Below are positions 24,947-36,478 of a stretch of 64,000 bases of DNA, in pieces; within the stretch, counting starts at the first letter, position 1; every line of letters begins with the position of its first letter. This DNA comes from Pontibacter arcticus (GTDB lineage Bacteria > Bacteroidota > Bacteroidia > Cytophagales > Hymenobacteraceae). The position numbers and the translations under genes were made by a program. Below the pieces are notes generated by a model. That model searched no databases and was not told the DNA's origin. It was given only the letters and a program-made list of their open reading frames with translations. The stretch covers positions 399,080 through 463,079 of the forward strand of contig NZ_QMDV01000001.1 in NCBI RefSeq assembly GCF_003284895.1. Reading direction: 5' to 3'.

Positions 24947-26812
24947 TTACTCGATTTTCTTGCCTGCCATTGCCTGCTTAATGGAAATCTGCATCACGCG
25001 CTCCGCAAACGGGCTCGTTTGCTCTTCCAGTATATCTACCGCTTTCAGGATCTCATCTTTGCTGCCATTATTAGCTAGTACACTGCGTAAGTTCTGCAGA
25101 TTCTGGTTTGTCAGTTGTATTTCTGCTTCGGTTAAGTGCTGTCCGTTTTTCTGAACGAAACGCTCTACCTGGTACAGCATCTGGTCTGCTGTGGTACGGG
25201 CCTCAATCACCATACGGGCTGCTACGTCTTCACGCGCATGCGTAATCGAATCCATCAGCATCTGCTCCACTTCTGCATCGGTCAGGCCATACTGCGGTTT
25301 TATCTCTACTTCCTGCCTTACACCCGAGCGCAGTTCTATGGCTTCCACTTTCAGGATGCCGTCTGCGTTCAGTATAAAGTTTACATCTACTTTCGGGAAG
25401 CCGGCCGGCATGGCGGGTATACCTTTCAAGTCGAATTCGGCCAGCTTTCTGTTTTCTTTTACAAGATCGCGCTCTCCCTGGTACACGGCTATTTTCATGT
25501 TCACCTGCCCATCAATAGATGTGGTGTACTGTCGGCCGGCCTTGGTTGGTATTTTGGAGTTACGCGGGATGATCGAATCCATCAGGCCGCCCATTGTTTC
25601 GAGACCCAGCGTAAGCGGCGTAATATCGAGCAGTAAAATATCCTTGCGGTTACCTGCCAGAATATCAGCCTGAATAGCAGCACCAAGCGCTACTACTTCA
25701 TCAGGGTTAAGCGAATTGTTTGCCTGCTTTCCAAAGAAAGTAGACACTGCTTCGTACACCATCGGCACGCGTGTAGAGCCACCCACCATAATAACCGCAT
25801 CTATCTGCTCCGGCGATAACTTTGCATCAGCCATTGCCATGCGGCAGCTTTCTACGGTACGGGCTACTATCGGGGCTATTAGTTCTTCGAACTTGTGCCG
25901 CGTAATACCGCATTCTATACTTTCGCCAATCTTACCCAGGTATATCTGCTGTTGGCTAAGCGCTTTTTTCGCTTCTTCGGCTTTCAGGCGCAACTCCTGC
26001 GAGAGGTTTTTATCCTGGTTCACAGTATTAGCTGACAGTTTATTCTGCTCGATCCAGTAATTAATGATCTCACGGTCAAAATCATCGCCGCCTAAATAGG
26101 TATCGCCGTTTGTGGAAAGTACTTCGAAAATGCCCTGGTGTATACTTAAGATCGAAATATCAAACGTACCGCCACCCAGATCATAGACCGCTATGGTTTT
26201 CTCTTCTGTTTGGTCCAGGCCAATGCCATAGGCTAAAGCTGCGGCTGTTGGCTCGTTTACAATGCGCATGACTTCCAAGCCTGCCAGTTTGCCGGCATCG
26301 CGTGTTGCTTGCCGCTGCGAATCGTTAAAGTAAGCGGGTACAGTAATAACAGCGCGGTTTACCGGCGTTTTAAGGGCGTGTTCGGCGCGGGCACGCAGTT
26401 CTTTCAGTATTTCTGCGGAAAGCTCGATCGGAGAATAAAATTTATCCTGTACACGTACTTTTACCAGGCCTTCGCTGTCATCGTCGATGATCTTGTAGCC
26501 GAAATAATCCTGGTGCGTGCCAACGTCCTGATAAGATTTGCCCAGTAGCCTTTTAACTGAATAAATGGTATTAGCCGGGTCAGAAATAAGAAAGTCTTTA
26601 GCCTCAGTACCTATAATTGTTTCGCCGTTGGCTGTAAAGTGCACAACAGACGGGACAATGGTACCACGACCTAAATCATTAATTGCAGTTGGTGTTTTTG
26701 TATCAGGATGGATGTAAGCAACCAGGCTGTTTGTGGTGCCTAAGTCAATGCCTACTATAACTTCTTCCTGCTGAAGGGACCCTGTGGAGAGATTTATTGC
26801 AACTTTTGCCAT
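24947..26812 (-). CDS. hscA: Hsp70-type chaperone HscA (Fe-S cluster assembly)
   Basis: 621 residues. The nucleotide-binding domain has [40 protein letters not shown] and [10 protein letters not shown]; the substrate-binding domain follows from [14 protein letters not shown]. The leading [17 protein letters not shown] before the ATPase motif and the shorter lid (621 residues against about 640 for DnaK) fit HscA, which with HscB releases Fe-S clusters from IscU. No isc, suf or hscB gene is adjacent, so HscA rather than a second DnaK is a family-based call. A TAACTTTG -7 element is at 26864-26871. Confidence 0.82.
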   Translation of the reverse strand: MAKVAINLSTGSLQQEEVIVGIDLGTTNSLVAYIHPDTKTPTAINDLGRGTIVPSVVHFTANGETIIGTEAKDFLISDPANTIYSVKRLLGKSYQDVGTHQDYFGYKIIDDDSEGLVKVRVQDKFYSPIELSAEILKELRARAEHALKTPVNRAVITVPAYFNDSQRQATRDAGKLAGLEVMRIVNEPTAAALAYGIGLDQTEEKTIAVYDLGGGTFDISILSIHQGIFEVLSTNGDTYLGGDDFDREIINYWIEQNKLSANTVNQDKNLSQELRLKAEEAKKALSQQQIYLGKIGESIECGITRHKFEELIAPIVARTVESCRMAMADAKLSPEQIDAVIMVGGSTRVPMVYEAVSTFFGKQANNSLNPDEVVALGAAIQADILAGNRKDILLLDITPLTLGLETMGGLMDSIIPRNSKIPTKAGRQYTTSIDGQVNMKIAVYQGERDLVKENRKLAEFDLKGIPAMPAGFPKVDVNFILNADGILKVEAIELRSGVRQEVEIKPQYGLTDAEVEQMLMDSITHAREDVAARMVIEARTTADQMLYQVERFVQKNGQHLTEAEIQLTNQNLQNLRSVLANNGSKDEILKAVDILEEQTSPFAERVMQISIKQAMAGKKIE

Positions 26813-26863
26813 CGTATCTATACTTTAGTGAGGCCGCTACTTTATAGTTGCAGCACAATAGAG

Positions 26864-26871
26864 CAAAGTTA
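26864..26871 (-). promoter_or_regulatory. Candidate -7 element for hscA
   Basis: The minus strand reads TAACTTTGCTC, matching TAnnTTTG, with TTA at the -33 distance of 19 nt. It is 52 nt before the hscA start codon. Confidence 0.5.
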
Positions 26872-26961
26872 CGAATATTTGGGGAGGGATTAAGTATGGG
26901 TTTGGCTTATACTTGTATACACATAAGTATAACGCAAGCCGCTGAATTTACTGCTCCGAAA

Positions 26962-27261
26962 TTACTCTTCTTCTTTCGGCACAATGATGAAGACATCCTC
27001 ATTCGGCCGCTTCATCAAATACTTTTCGCGGGCAAATTTTTCTAAAAGCTCTGAATTACTCATCAGCTCTTTTCTGTCTTTCTCTACTTCAATGATCTTC
27101 TCAACATAATATTCCTTGTCCTCTTCCAGATCGCTCAGCTTTTTGCTCATCTGGTACTGGGTTATAAAATCATTGGAATCGAAGAAAAGCATCCAGGCCA
27201 GAAAAAGCACGGTAGAGATTAAATAGAAATTGCGGAAAATCTGAGGGATGCGTTTTAACAT
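26962..27261 (-). CDS. FtsB/DivIC-type septum formation protein
   Basis: 99 residues: a short basic cytoplasmic N-terminus, one membrane segment (FYLISTVLFLAWMLFF), then a periplasmic coiled coil (about residues 38-72) and the conserved end ELLEKFAREKYLMKRPNEDVF. This is the DivIC/FtsB pattern; these proteins bridge FtsQ and FtsL and help activate septal wall synthesis. It follows eno by about 90 nt with a terminator between, so it probably has its own weak promoter. FtsB being next to eno is also seen in Proteobacteria, which supports the call. Confidence 0.88.
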   Translation of the reverse strand: MLKRIPQIFRNFYLISTVLFLAWMLFFDSNDFITQYQMSKKLSDLEEDKEYYVEKIIEVEKDRKELMSNSELLEKFAREKYLMKRPNEDVFIIVPKEEE

Positions 27262-27292
27262 AATGCGTAATCTTGGGTACTAATATACAAAA

Positions 27293-27326
27293 ATAAGGCT
27301 GTGCATTTTATAACGCACAGCCTTAT
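27293..27326 (-). terminator. Intrinsic terminator of eno
   Basis: A 12-bp stem ATAAGGCTGTGC/GCACAGCCTTAT (27293-27304 with 27315-27326), 27 nt after the eno stop, followed by a U run in the minus-strand transcript. Confidence 0.92.
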
Positions 27327-27352
27327 CTCAAATTATTTTAACCTGAAGATCC

Positions 27353-28639
<1,287 letters not shown>

Positions 28640-28651
28640 TTAACTATAGTT

Positions 28652-29764
28652 TTACTTTGATTTATATTGCTCTAATAAGGCAACGAAGTCATCGAACAAG
28701 TACTCGGAATCGTGAGGCCCTGGTGATGACTCGGGATGGTACTGAACCGAAAAAGCAGGTTTCGACTTCATCCGAATGCCTTCAATGGTATTATCATTCA
28801 GGTTAATGTGCGTAACTTCTACTTCCGGATGATTTTGTAGCTGTTCTGCATCTACTACAAAACCGTGGTTCTGACTGGTAATTTCACAAAGCCCGGTCTT
28901 TAAGTTCTTAACCGGATGATTAAGCCCTCTGTGGCCGTTATGCATTTTATAGGTAGCAATCCCGTTGGCTTGTGCAAGTACCTGGTGGCCCATGCAAATA
29001 CCAAATAGCGGCCGTTCTACTTGCAATATCTTCTTCACGTTATTAACCGCATCTACTGTTGCAGCCGGATCGCCAGGGCCATTCGAAATAAAATAGCCAT
29101 CAGGATTCCATTTCTCCATTTCTTCAAAAGACGTGTTATAAGGGAATACCTTTACCTCACATCCTCTGTTTACTAAATTATGAAGGCTGTTTTGTTTTAC
29201 ACCTAAGTCTAAAACGGCTACTTTATACTTTACTTCTTCCGGCTTGAACTCATACGTTGATGTTGTACTCACGCGCGAAGATAACTCGAGACCAGCCATC
29301 GATGGTACATCTGCCAACCTCTTACGCAATTCTTCCACATCAGTTATCTCTGAAGACACAATTGCATTCATGGCACCTTTATCGCGAATGTAGCGCACCA
29401 GTGCTCTTGTATCGATCTCGCAAATACCAACAATTCCCGCTTTCTCGAAATATTCCTGTAAAGAACCCTCAGCGGTTTTTCTGGAGAAATGGTGCGAGAA
29501 ATCTTTACATACCAAACCGCTGATCTGTATTTTATCAGATTCAACTTCTTCGGGTTGTACACCATAATTACCAACATGTGAAACAGTGGTAACAACCATT
29601 TGTCCGTAATAAGATGGATCAGTGAAAATTTCCTGATAGCCGGTCATGCCTGTATTAAAGCAAAGTTCGCCGCCAGATGTTCCGATACGTCCCAGGCTCT
29701 TACCTTTAAAGATAGTTCCGTCTTCTAGAAGAAGTATAGCCTCAGTTGAAGTTATTTTTTTCAT
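28652..29764 (-). CDS. carA: Carbamoyl-phosphate synthase small (glutaminase) subunit
   Basis: 370 residues. It hydrolyses glutamine and passes ammonia to CarB for arginine and pyrimidine synthesis. The N-terminal CarA domain (ALLLEDGTIFKGKSLG; NTGMTGYQEIFTDPSYYGQ) is followed by a class I glutaminase with the nucleophile in FGICMGHQVLAQANG and the His/Glu pair in FSVQYHPESSPGPHDS. No carB lies in the window. It begins directly after the rplQ terminator and a TATTTTTG -7 element (29779-29786), and is followed closely by eno. Confidence 0.97.
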   Translation of the reverse strand: MKKITSTEAILLLEDGTIFKGKSLGRIGTSGGELCFNTGMTGYQEIFTDPSYYGQMVVTTVSHVGNYGVQPEEVESDKIQISGLVCKDFSHHFSRKTAEGSLQEYFEKAGIVGICEIDTRALVRYIRDKGAMNAIVSSEITDVEELRKRLADVPSMAGLELSSRVSTTSTYEFKPEEVKYKVAVLDLGVKQNSLHNLVNRGCEVKVFPYNTSFEEMEKWNPDGYFISNGPGDPAATVDAVNNVKKILQVERPLFGICMGHQVLAQANGIATYKMHNGHRGLNHPVKNLKTGLCEITSQNHGFVVDAEQLQNHPEVEVTHINLNDNTIEGIRMKSKPAFSVQYHPESSPGPHDSEYLFDDFVALLEQYKSK

Positions 29765-29778
29765 GGTAAAAATTTATA

Positions 29779-29786
29779 CAAAAATA
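29779..29786 (-). promoter_or_regulatory. Candidate -7 element for carA-eno
   Basis: The minus strand reads TATTTTTG, a match to TAnnTTTG, 15 nt before the carA ATG and immediately past the rplQ terminator. No -33 TTG at 19 nt. Confidence 0.4.
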
Positions 29787-29819
29787 AAAAAGGGATACGA
29801 CTTACGTCATATCCCTTTT
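29787..29819 (-). terminator. Terminator at the end of the ribosomal/alpha operon
   Basis: Stem AAAAAGGGATA (29787-29797) with TATCCCTTTT (29810-29819) plus an inner GAC/GTC pair, 20 nt after the rplQ stop. U-rich tract follows in minus-strand RNA. It ends the long S10-spc-alpha unit. Confidence 0.88.
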
Positions 29820-29839
29820 AAAATATTCATTAATAAAAC

Positions 29840-30364
29840 TTACTCAGCATCTTTCGCTTCATCAGTTTTAGCTTCTGCAGCCGGAGCTGGAGCAGCAGTT
29901 TCTGTAGTTGCAGCAGCTTCAGTAGCTTCAGATTTCTTGCCGCTTGAACGACGACGAGTTTTCTTAGCACCTGCAGCAGCTGTTGCAGAAGAAGATACCA
30001 TATCCTCGTTGTAGTCAACAAGCTCGATCACACACATTTCAGCGTTGTCACCAAGTCTGTAACCAGTTTTCAGGATACGCGTGTAACCACCTGGGCGATT
30101 AGCAATCTTAACTGATACTTCATCAAAAAGCTCTTTGATAGACTCTTTGTTCTGAAGATAAGAGAAAACTGTTCTTCTTGAGTGAGTTGAATCGTTCTTA
30201 GATTTAGTAAGAAGAGGCTCAACATACTTACGAAGGGCTTTAGCTTTAGCAACAGTAGTAGATACGCGCTTGTGCAGAATCAAAGACGATGCTAAGTTTG
30301 ATAGCATTGCCTTACGATGTGAAGCTGTTCTTCCTAAGTGATTTATTTTTTTACCGTGTCTCAT
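29840..30364 (-). CDS. rplQ: 50S ribosomal protein L17
   Basis: 174 residues. Residues about 1-120 are the L17 core ([42 protein letters not shown]-like ELVDYNED), which binds 23S rRNA near the tunnel exit. The extra ~45 C-terminal residues are Ala/Lys/Glu-rich low complexity ([12 protein letters not shown] at the end), longer than the 127-residue E. coli protein. Last gene of the alpha operon, 69 nt after rpoA, followed by a terminator. Confidence 0.97.
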   Translation of the reverse strand: MRHGKKINHLGRTASHRKAMLSNLASSLILHKRVSTTVAKAKALRKYVEPLLTKSKNDSTHSRRTVFSYLQNKESIKELFDEVSVKIANRPGGYTRILKTGYRLGDNAEMCVIELVDYNEDMVSSSATAAAGAKKTRRRSSGKKSEATEAAATTETAAPAPAAEAKTDEAKDAE

Positions 30365-30432
30365 TATTGTAAATTGTGCACGTGCATACCGTCGATCAAC
30401 CTAAATGGGATCGGGAATTATGCCGCTGATTA

Positions 30433-31422
30433 TTAATCTTCTTCTAATTTATACTTGGAAAGGTCCATACCGAAGGTAAGGCCTTTTTCCTGCACTAAGT
30501 TTTCAAGCTCTGTCAGAGACTTCTTACCAAAGTTTCTGAACTTCATCATATCAGAGATATCAAGCTGAACTAAATCACCAAGTGTTCTGATATCGGCGGC
30601 TTTAAGACAGTTATAAGCTCTAACTGATAAGTCCATATCCTGTAGCGAAGTTTTCAGAACTTTGCGCATATGCAACAGTTCCTCATCAACAGCTTCCTCT
30701 TCTTCGGGCTTAGCAGTCTCGAACGTCATCGTGTTGTCAGAGAATAGCATGAAGTGTTGGATAAGAATATTCGCAGCACCTTTCAAAGCATCTTCCGGAT
30801 GGATAGAACCATCTGTCTGAATATCCAGTACTAGCTTTTCATAGTCAGTCTTTTGTTCAACACGAGTATTTTCTACGCTAAACTTAACGTTCTTAATAGG
30901 AGTATAAATCGCATCAATCGCAATAAGACCAAAAACCTGATCAGCTGGCTTGTTCTCTTCAGCAGGAACATAACCACGACCTTTTTGTACAGTTAGTTCT
31001 ACTTCAAGCGACATGTTCTTATCTAAATGGCAGATAACCAGATCAGGATTAAGAACTTCGAAAGAAGAAGAGAACTTGCTTATATCACCAGCAGTAAAAG
31101 TATCCTGACCGCTGATATTAACTGTAATTCTGTCATCGATTAAATCGCTTATTTTTTTGAAGCGAACCATCTTTAAGTTAAGAATGATATCAGAAATATC
31201 TTCTACAACTCCTTCAACAGCAGAAAACTCATGCAGTACACCAGGAATGCGCACGCTTGTAATTGCAAAGCCTTCTAAAGAAGAAAGCAGAATCCTGCGT
31301 AGAGCGTTTCCGATGGTTACACCGTAACCTTTTTCAAGCGGCTTGAATTCAAATAATCCATGAAAGTCGTCGGCTTTTTCCATGACAACCTTTTCTGGCA
31401 TTTGAAATGCTAATATTGACAT
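30433..31422 (-). CDS. rpoA: RNA polymerase alpha subunit
   Basis: 329 residues, normal length. The N-terminal domain (about 1-235) carries the dimerisation and assembly motif [23 protein letters not shown]; an acidic linker ([11 protein letters not shown]) leads to the C-terminal domain (about 250-329) with [21 protein letters not shown] and [10 protein letters not shown], which contacts UP elements and activators. It nucleates assembly of beta and beta-prime, also encoded in this window. Located between rpsD and rplQ as in most bacteria. Confidence 0.99.
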   Translation of the reverse strand: MSILAFQMPEKVVMEKADDFHGLFEFKPLEKGYGVTIGNALRRILLSSLEGFAITSVRIPGVLHEFSAVEGVVEDISDIILNLKMVRFKKISDLIDDRITVNISGQDTFTAGDISKFSSSFEVLNPDLVICHLDKNMSLEVELTVQKGRGYVPAEENKPADQVFGLIAIDAIYTPIKNVKFSVENTRVEQKTDYEKLVLDIQTDGSIHPEDALKGAANILIQHFMLFSDNTMTFETAKPEEEEAVDEELLHMRKVLKTSLQDMDLSVRAYNCLKAADIRTLGDLVQLDISDMMKFRNFGKKSLTELENLVQEKGLTFGMDLSKYKLEED

Positions 31423-31459
31423 ACTTGCAGTGTTAAAGGTTAAAAATTGATTATGCAGC

Positions 31460-32065
31460 TTACTTAGAGTAAAGCTCGACGATTAATTGCTCCTGAATTT
31501 TCTCAGGGATTTGATCGCGCTGCGGAGCAGACATAAATTTACCAGCCATCTGTGCAGCATCCCACTCTAACCATACAAATGCACGCGCATTACGTACAGA
31601 AAGGCTAGTAGAAATAGCTTCTAGTGACTTCGATTTTTCTCTAACAGCAACTACATCACCAACCTTCAAGCTGAAAGAAGGAATATTAACAACTTCACCA
31701 TTTACAGTGATATGCTTGTGCAATACAAGCTGACGAGCAGCTCTTCTTGTAGGAGCGATACCTAATCTGTAAACTGTATTATCTAATCTGGATTCAAGAA
31801 GCGCTAAAAGGTTTTCACCTGTGATACCACCTTTGCGGTGAGCTTTCTCAAATAGATTAGCAAACTGCTTCTCCAGGATACCGTAAATATATTTTGCTTT
31901 TTGCTTTTCAGCTAATTGAATAGCATACTCAGAAAGTTTCTTACGACGGCCACGGCCGTGCATTCCCGGAGGGTAAGCTTTCTTCTTTAATGCTTTGCTT
32001 GGGCCAAAAATCTCTTCGTTAAATTTTCTGGAGATTTTGCTTTTGGGACCAGTATATCTTGCCAT
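31460..32065 (-). CDS. rpsD: 30S ribosomal protein S4
   Basis: 201 residues. Primary binder of 16S rRNA that nucleates 30S assembly, with the S4 RNA-binding domain [34 protein letters not shown] in the middle and an N-terminal region ([19 protein letters not shown]) lacking the zinc-binding cysteines of some S4 proteins. It is 22 nt after rpsK and 37 nt before rpoA. S4 represses the alpha operon in other bacteria; no known target structure was identified here. Confidence 0.99.
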   Translation of the reverse strand: MARYTGPKSKISRKFNEEIFGPSKALKKKAYPPGMHGRGRRKKLSEYAIQLAEKQKAKYIYGILEKQFANLFEKAHRKGGITGENLLALLESRLDNTVYRLGIAPTRRAARQLVLHKHITVNGEVVNIPSFSLKVGDVVAVREKSKSLEAISTSLSVRNARAFVWLEWDAAQMAGKFMSAPQRDQIPEKIQEQLIVELYSK

Positions 32066-32087
32066 GTTATTTAATCTTCTTTAGTAA

Positions 32088-32480
32088 TTAAACTCTTCTG
32101 CGTTTAGGAGGACGACAGCCGTTGTGAGGTAATGGTGTAACGTCTCTTATAGCAGTTACTTCAATACCTGAATTTTGCACAGTACGGATGGCGGACTCTC
32201 TACCTGCACCTGGGCCTTTTACAAAAACTTCTGCTTTACGCATCCCTAAGTCGTGAGCAACTTTAGCGCAATCAGAAGCTGCCATTTGTGCAGCGTAAGG
32301 AGTGTTCTTTTTAGAACCTTTGAATCCCATTTTACCAGCAGAAGCCCAAGAAATAACTTGACCTGTATTGTTGGTTATGGAGATAATGATGTTGTTAAAA
32401 GAAGCTTTAATATGTACTTGACCTACTGCTTCTACAACTACAACACGCTTTTTAGCTTTATCTTTTCTTTTTTGAGCCAT
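32088..32480 (-). CDS. rpsK: 30S ribosomal protein S11
   Basis: 130 residues from the ATG at 32480 (a TTG two codons earlier is less likely). Core motifs [38 protein letters not shown] and the C-terminal [20 protein letters not shown] are complete. S11 forms part of the platform next to the mRNA exit path. It begins 9 nt after rpsM. Confidence 0.99.
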   Translation of the reverse strand: MAQKRKDKAKKRVVVVEAVGQVHIKASFNNIIISITNNTGQVISWASAGKMGFKGSKKNTPYAAQMAASDCAKVAHDLGMRKAEVFVKGPGAGRESAIRTVQNSGIEVTAIRDVTPLPHNGCRPPKRRRV

Positions 32481-32489
32481 GATCAAATA

Positions 32490-32867
32490 TTATTTAGAAG
32501 CCTTCTTCTTATTAGCAACTGTCTTACGCTTGCCTTTTCTTGTTCTTGAGTTGTTTTTAGTACGCTGTCCACGAACCGGAAGACCCTTACGGTGTCTTAA
32601 TCCACGGTAGCAACCAATATCAAGAAGACGCTTAATGTGTAACTGAACCTCAGATCTTAAAACACCTTCAGTCTTATGTTCAGCTGCAATAATATTTCTG
32701 ATCTCACTAGACTCTTCTTCAGTCCAGTCTTTTACTTTCTTGTCAAGATCCACCCCGGCTTTACTTAAGATAGATTTTGAAAGATTACGACCTATACCGA
32801 AAATATAGGTTAAAGCAATCTCACCTCTTTTGTTATCCGGAATATCAACTCCTGCTATTCTAGCCAT
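32490..32867 (-). CDS. rpsM: 30S ribosomal protein S13
   Basis: 125 residues. It begins [20 protein letters not shown] and has the helix-two-turn-helix region ([17 protein letters not shown]) and the basic tail [20 protein letters not shown] that reaches to the P-site tRNA and bridges to the 50S. The tail is extended by a Lys-rich end (KKKASK). First of the alpha-operon genes, 10 nt after rpmJ. Confidence 0.99.
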   Translation of the reverse strand: MARIAGVDIPDNKRGEIALTYIFGIGRNLSKSILSKAGVDLDKKVKDWTEEESSEIRNIIAAEHKTEGVLRSEVQLHIKRLLDIGCYRGLRHRKGLPVRGQRTKNNSRTRKGKRKTVANKKKASK

Positions 32868-32877
32868 ACTTAATTAA

Positions 32878-32994
32878 TTAACCTTGTCTTTGTTTATATC
32901 TTGGATTTTTTTTGTTGATAACATAAAGCTTCCCCTTACGGCGAATAACTTTACATTCAGCACTTCTCTTTTTTACTGATGCTTTGACTTTCAT
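32878..32994 (-). CDS. rpmJ: 50S ribosomal protein L36 (zinc-free form)
   Basis: 38 residues, read directly from the sequence: it starts [19 protein letters not shown] and ends NPRYKQRQG. Of the zinc ligands in the classical form (Cys11, Cys14, Cys27, His33), only Cys14 is left; the others are Ser11, Asn27 and Tyr33, so this is a C-minus protein that cannot hold zinc in the usual way. Located between infA and rpsM as in most bacteria. It is a 50S protein near the elongation-factor site. Confidence 0.97.
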   Translation of the reverse strand: MKVKASVKKRSAECKVIRRKGKLYVINKKNPRYKQRQG

Positions 32995-32999
32995 TGTAT

Positions 33000-33218
33000 T
33001 TATTTATAACGATAAACAATTCTGCCTTTGGTGAGGTCATAAGGAGACATTTCTAACTTTACTCTATCTCCCGGTAATATTTTAATGTAATTCATTCTCA
33101 TTTTACCTGAGATATGAGAAACTACCTGATGACCATTTTCTAACTCTACCAGGAACATTGCATTAGATAATGCTTCAATGATAGTTCCATCTTGTTCGAT
33201 AGAGGACTGCTTCGCCAT
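33000..33218 (-). CDS. infA: Translation initiation factor IF-1
   Basis: 72 residues, the usual size, forming one OB-fold: [58 protein letters not shown]. It binds the A site of the 30S subunit at initiation. It starts 3 nt after the map stop and lies 5 nt before rpmJ. Confidence 0.99.
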   Translation of the reverse strand: MAKQSSIEQDGTIIEALSNAMFLVELENGHQVVSHISGKMRMNYIKILPGDRVKLEMSPYDLTKGRIVYRYK

Positions 33219-33221
33219 GAA

Positions 33222-33992
33222 TTAATTTTTAGCTTGTTCTATATAATCAAAAGTTGTTAAAATTTCGGCCTGTCCTTGGCGAACAACAACTGTATGTTCA
33301 AAATGAGCAGATGGTTTGTTATCTCTTGTTCTAATTGTCCAGCCATCTTCTTCCTGAACAATGTATCTTGATCCTAAATTAATCATTGGTTCAATTGCAA
33401 GGACTAAACCCTCCTGCAATTTAAGCCCTTGTCCACGCTTACCATAATTAGGTACTTCAGGAGACTCGTGCAAATTTTGACCTATGCCATGTCCTACAAG
33501 TTCACGAACAACACCAAATTTCTTAGCTTCGGCATGTTGTTGAATAGCGTAAGCAATATCACCTATCCTTAACCCAACTATCGCCTTTTCAATTCCCTTG
33601 TAAAGAGAATCTTTGGTAACATCAAGCAATTCCTGAACTTCTGGAGATATATTACCAACAGCATGCGTATAAGCGCTATCGCTATGGTAACCTTTGAAAT
33701 ATACTCCGCAATCAATAGAGATTATATCACCATCTCTTAATGTATAATCACTAGGCATCCCATGCACAACTGTTGAATTAACCGAGATACATAAACTAAA
33801 AGGAAAGCCATTATAATTTTTAAAAGAAGGAATCCCACCATTGTCTTTGATAAAATCTTCAGCGATCTTATCAAGCTTTTTTGTAGTGATCCCTTCTTTT
33901 ACAAATTTAGTTATTTCGCCGTGTGCTTTACCTAAAATTAAAGCACTTTCACGAATTAAAGCAATTTCATCTTCTGATTTATAAACAATCAT
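33222..33992 (-). CDS. map: Methionine aminopeptidase, type I
   Basis: 256 residues. It removes N-terminal Met from new proteins. Metal ligands appear in SIDCGVYFKGYHSDSAYT (two Asp), VGHGIGQNLHE (His), and AIEPMINLG and HFEHTVVV (Glu). No N-terminal zinc finger, so type Ia. Placed between secY and infA, 3 nt from each, in a translationally tight group; adk, found here in many Firmicutes, is absent. Confidence 0.98.
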   Translation of the reverse strand: MIVYKSEDEIALIRESALILGKAHGEITKFVKEGITTKKLDKIAEDFIKDNGGIPSFKNYNGFPFSLCISVNSTVVHGMPSDYTLRDGDIISIDCGVYFKGYHSDSAYTHAVGNISPEVQELLDVTKDSLYKGIEKAIVGLRIGDIAYAIQQHAEAKKFGVVRELVGHGIGQNLHESPEVPNYGKRGQGLKLQEGLVLAIEPMINLGSRYIVQEEDGWTIRTRDNKPSAHFEHTVVVRQGQAEILTTFDYIEQAKN

Positions 33993-33995
33993 TAA

Positions 33996-35312
33996 TTATG
34001 ATGCTATAACAACATTATCAGTTCTACCTCTAAGTTTGCCAGTTTTCATCATGCCATCATAATGTTTCATTAGCAAGTAACTTTCAATTTGCTGAAGAGT
34101 ATCAAGTACAACGCCTACCATGATAATCAAAGATGTACCACCAAAGAATTGAGAGAACTCACGTGTAACACCTAACATCATTGCGATAGATGGGAAAATA
34201 GCTACAAGAGCTAAATATATTGCACCAGGCAAAGTAATTCTAGTCAGAATAGCATCAATATATTCAGAAGTGGTTCTTCCTGGTTTAACACCTGGTATAA
34301 AACCACCACTTCTTTTTAAATCATCAGCGATCTGATTAGGATTTACACTGATAGCAGTGTAAAAATATGTGAAGATCAAAATCATTAATCCGAAAACCAC
34401 ATTGTACTGCCAAGAGGTAAAATCAGAGAAAGTTGATCCAATATAATTAGCTGTTTCATTTGTATCAGCCCAAATAGAAGCTATCATTGAAGGTAAAAAC
34501 ATCAATGATTGTGCAAATATAATAGGCATTACCCCTGCAGCATTAACTTTAAGTGGAATAAACTGACGTTGTCCACTATATAACGAGCTACCACCAACTT
34601 GTTTTGCATATTGTACTGGAATCCGTCGGATAGCTTGAGTTAACATTACTACAGACATTACAACGAAGAAAAGTACGATAAGCTCAAACAAGAACACTAA
34701 GGCTCCACTAAGTTGTTTAGAAAGAAATTCAGCTACAATAGCACCAGGGAAGCGAGAAACAATACCTATCATAATAAGCATAGAAATACCATTCCCAATT
34801 CCTTTATCAGTAATTTTCTCACCTAACCACATACAAAAGACTGTACCCGTTGTAAGTACAATCATAGAAGTGATAGTAAATAATGTGGTATTAATTGCAA
34901 TGGCCTCGCTATTTATAGTTGCAACGAAGCCAATGGCTTGAGCCATAGCAATGATAATTGTCAGAACGCGGGTGATTTGGTTGATTTTTTTTCTTCCAGA
35001 CTCACCCTCCTTCTGCATTTTTTGAAAATAAGGAACAGCTATAGTTAACAACTGTAAAACAATCGAAGCCGAAATGTAGGGCATTATACCTAAACCAAAG
35101 ATAGATGCATTGCTAAATGCACCTCCTAAGAAAGTATCCAATAATCCAAACAGTCCAGATGTATTAGCTTGTAACTGGTTAGGATCAATACCCGGTAAAA
35201 CAACAAAGGAACCTAATCTAAAAATAGCTATGAATCCTATCGTATTTAAAATACGAATACGTAAATCATCAATAGCAAAAATGTTCTTAATTGTTGTTAT
35301 AAACTTCTTCAT
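33996..35312 (-). CDS. secY: Protein translocase channel subunit SecY
   Basis: 438 residues with ten membrane segments. The N-terminal IFRLGSFVVLPGID and plug region, ILTIIIAMAQAIGF, the loop LGEKITDKGIGNGISMLI, and the cytoplasmic C5 loop RSGGFIPGVKPGRTTSEYI that docks SecA or ribosomes are all seen. It forms the inner-membrane channel with SecE (59.2 kb) and is driven by SecA (9.1 kb). It starts 6 nt after rplO. Confidence 0.98.
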   Translation of the reverse strand: MKKFITTIKNIFAIDDLRIRILNTIGFIAIFRLGSFVVLPGIDPNQLQANTSGLFGLLDTFLGGAFSNASIFGLGIMPYISASIVLQLLTIAVPYFQKMQKEGESGRKKINQITRVLTIIIAMAQAIGFVATINSEAIAINTTLFTITSMIVLTTGTVFCMWLGEKITDKGIGNGISMLIMIGIVSRFPGAIVAEFLSKQLSGALVFLFELIVLFFVVMSVVMLTQAIRRIPVQYAKQVGGSSLYSGQRQFIPLKVNAAGVMPIIFAQSLMFLPSMIASIWADTNETANYIGSTFSDFTSWQYNVVFGLMILIFTYFYTAISVNPNQIADDLKRSGGFIPGVKPGRTTSEYIDAILTRITLPGAIYLALVAIFPSIAMMLGVTREFSQFFGGTSLIIMVGVVLDTLQQIESYLLMKHYDGMMKTGKLRGRTDNVVIAS

Positions 35313-35318
35313 ATTCGA

Positions 35319-35765
35319 TTATAGCGTAACTGTTTTACCACCTGCTTTTTCAATAGATGATATAGCTGATTGAGAGAAAGCATGTGCGTGTACTTCAACA
35401 GTTTTGCTAACTTCACCTCTACCTAAAATTTTCACTTTATCGTTTTTAGAAACTAAACCATGAGATTTGAAGAATTCAAAATTGAAAACTGTCTCATTAG
35501 TTGATTCAGCTAAAGCTTGTAGTACATCTATGTTGATAGCTTTAAATTCAACACGGTTGATGTTTTTAAAGCCATACTTAGGTACACGACGCTGTAGTGG
35601 CATCTGACCACCTTCAAAACCTGATTTCTGTGAATAGCCAGAACGTGATTTAGCACCTTTATGACCTCTAGTAGAAGTACCACCTCTACCTGAACCAGTA
35701 CCTCTACCTATTCTCTTTCTGTTCTTAACAGAGCCTTCTGCAGGTTGTAATGCGTTCAAATACAT
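35319..35765 (-). CDS. rplO: 50S ribosomal protein L15
   Basis: 148 residues. It starts MYLNALQPAEGSVKNRKRIG and continues with the Gly/Arg-rich loop GRGTGSGRGGTSTRGHKGAK that threads into 23S rRNA. A globular C-terminal domain follows (VKILGRGEVSKTVEVHAHAFS). A late assembly protein of the 50S subunit. It abuts rpmD with no spacer (stop at 35766 adjoining). Confidence 0.99.
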   Translation of the reverse strand: MYLNALQPAEGSVKNRKRIGRGTGSGRGGTSTRGHKGAKSRSGYSQKSGFEGGQMPLQRRVPKYGFKNINRVEFKAINIDVLQALAESTNETVFNFEFFKSHGLVSKNDKVKILGRGEVSKTVEVHAHAFSQSAISSIEKAGGKTVTL

Positions 35766-35948
35766 TTAAATATCCTCCTTTACTACTACTAGATTATGAA
35801 CCTTATTAACCATACCAGCAATCTGAGGAGTAAATTCAACAGTTACTGATTTACTGATCTTACCTAAACCTAAAGCTTGAATTGTAAGCTTTTGAGACTT
35901 TGGTCTATCAATAATGCTTTTTACCTGGGTGATTGTTACTTTAGCCAT
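35766..35948 (-). CDS. rpmD: 50S ribosomal protein L30
   Basis: 60 residues, the usual bacterial size: MAKVTITQVKSIIDRPKSQK and GLGKISKSVTVEFTPQIAG. It binds 23S rRNA on the solvent side. Its stop adjoins the rplO start and it begins 5 nt after rpsE. Confidence 0.98.
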   Translation of the reverse strand: MAKVTITQVKSIIDRPKSQKLTIQALGLGKISKSVTVEFTPQIAGMVNKVHNLVVVKEDI

Positions 35949-35953
35949 CTTGA

Positions 35954-36472
35954 TTAACCGTTAAATACTTTCTGAAGATTAACACCACGTTGCTGAGCAA
36001 CAGCTAAAGGATCACGCATTTTAGAAAGCGCATCAAAGGTTGCTTTCACAACGTTATGTGGATTTGATGAGCCTTTAGATTTGCATAGTACATCCTTAAT
36101 ACCTGCACTTTCTAAAACTGCACGCATTGCACCACCAGCTATTACACCAGTACCAGCAGCAGCAGGCTTAACTAATACAAAACCACCAGAGTATTTACCT
36201 TCCATTGCATGAGGTACAGTATTATGATAAAGAGGAACTTTAACTAAGTTCTTCTTAGCATCATCAATACCCTTTGCAATTGCATCAGTTACTTCATTTG
36301 CTTTACCAAGGCCGTATCCAACTACTCCATTACCATCGCCAACAACGACAATAGCAGCAAAGCTAAATCTTCTACCACCTTTTACAACTTTAGCAACACG
36401 ATTGATAGCAACAACTTTTTCTTTAAGCTCGATATCGCTTGCCTTTACACTACGTATATTGTTCTTCAACAT
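35954..36472 (-). CDS. rpsE: 30S ribosomal protein S5
   Basis: 172 residues. The N-terminal dsRNA-binding part has [20 protein letters not shown] and [19 protein letters not shown]; the C-terminal part has the conserved [18 protein letters not shown] and [17 protein letters not shown]5 lies at the mRNA entry and affects accuracy and helicase activity. It starts 6 nt after rplR. Confidence 0.99.
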   Translation of the reverse strand: MLKNNIRSVKASDIELKEKVVAINRVAKVVKGGRRFSFAAIVVVGDGNGVVGYGLGKANEVTDAIAKGIDDAKKNLVKVPLYHNTVPHAMEGKYSGGFVLVKPAAAGTGVIAGGAMRAVLESAGIKDVLCKSKGSSNPHNVVKATFDALSKMRDPLAVAQQRGVNLQKVFNG

Positions 36473-36478
36473 AACTAA

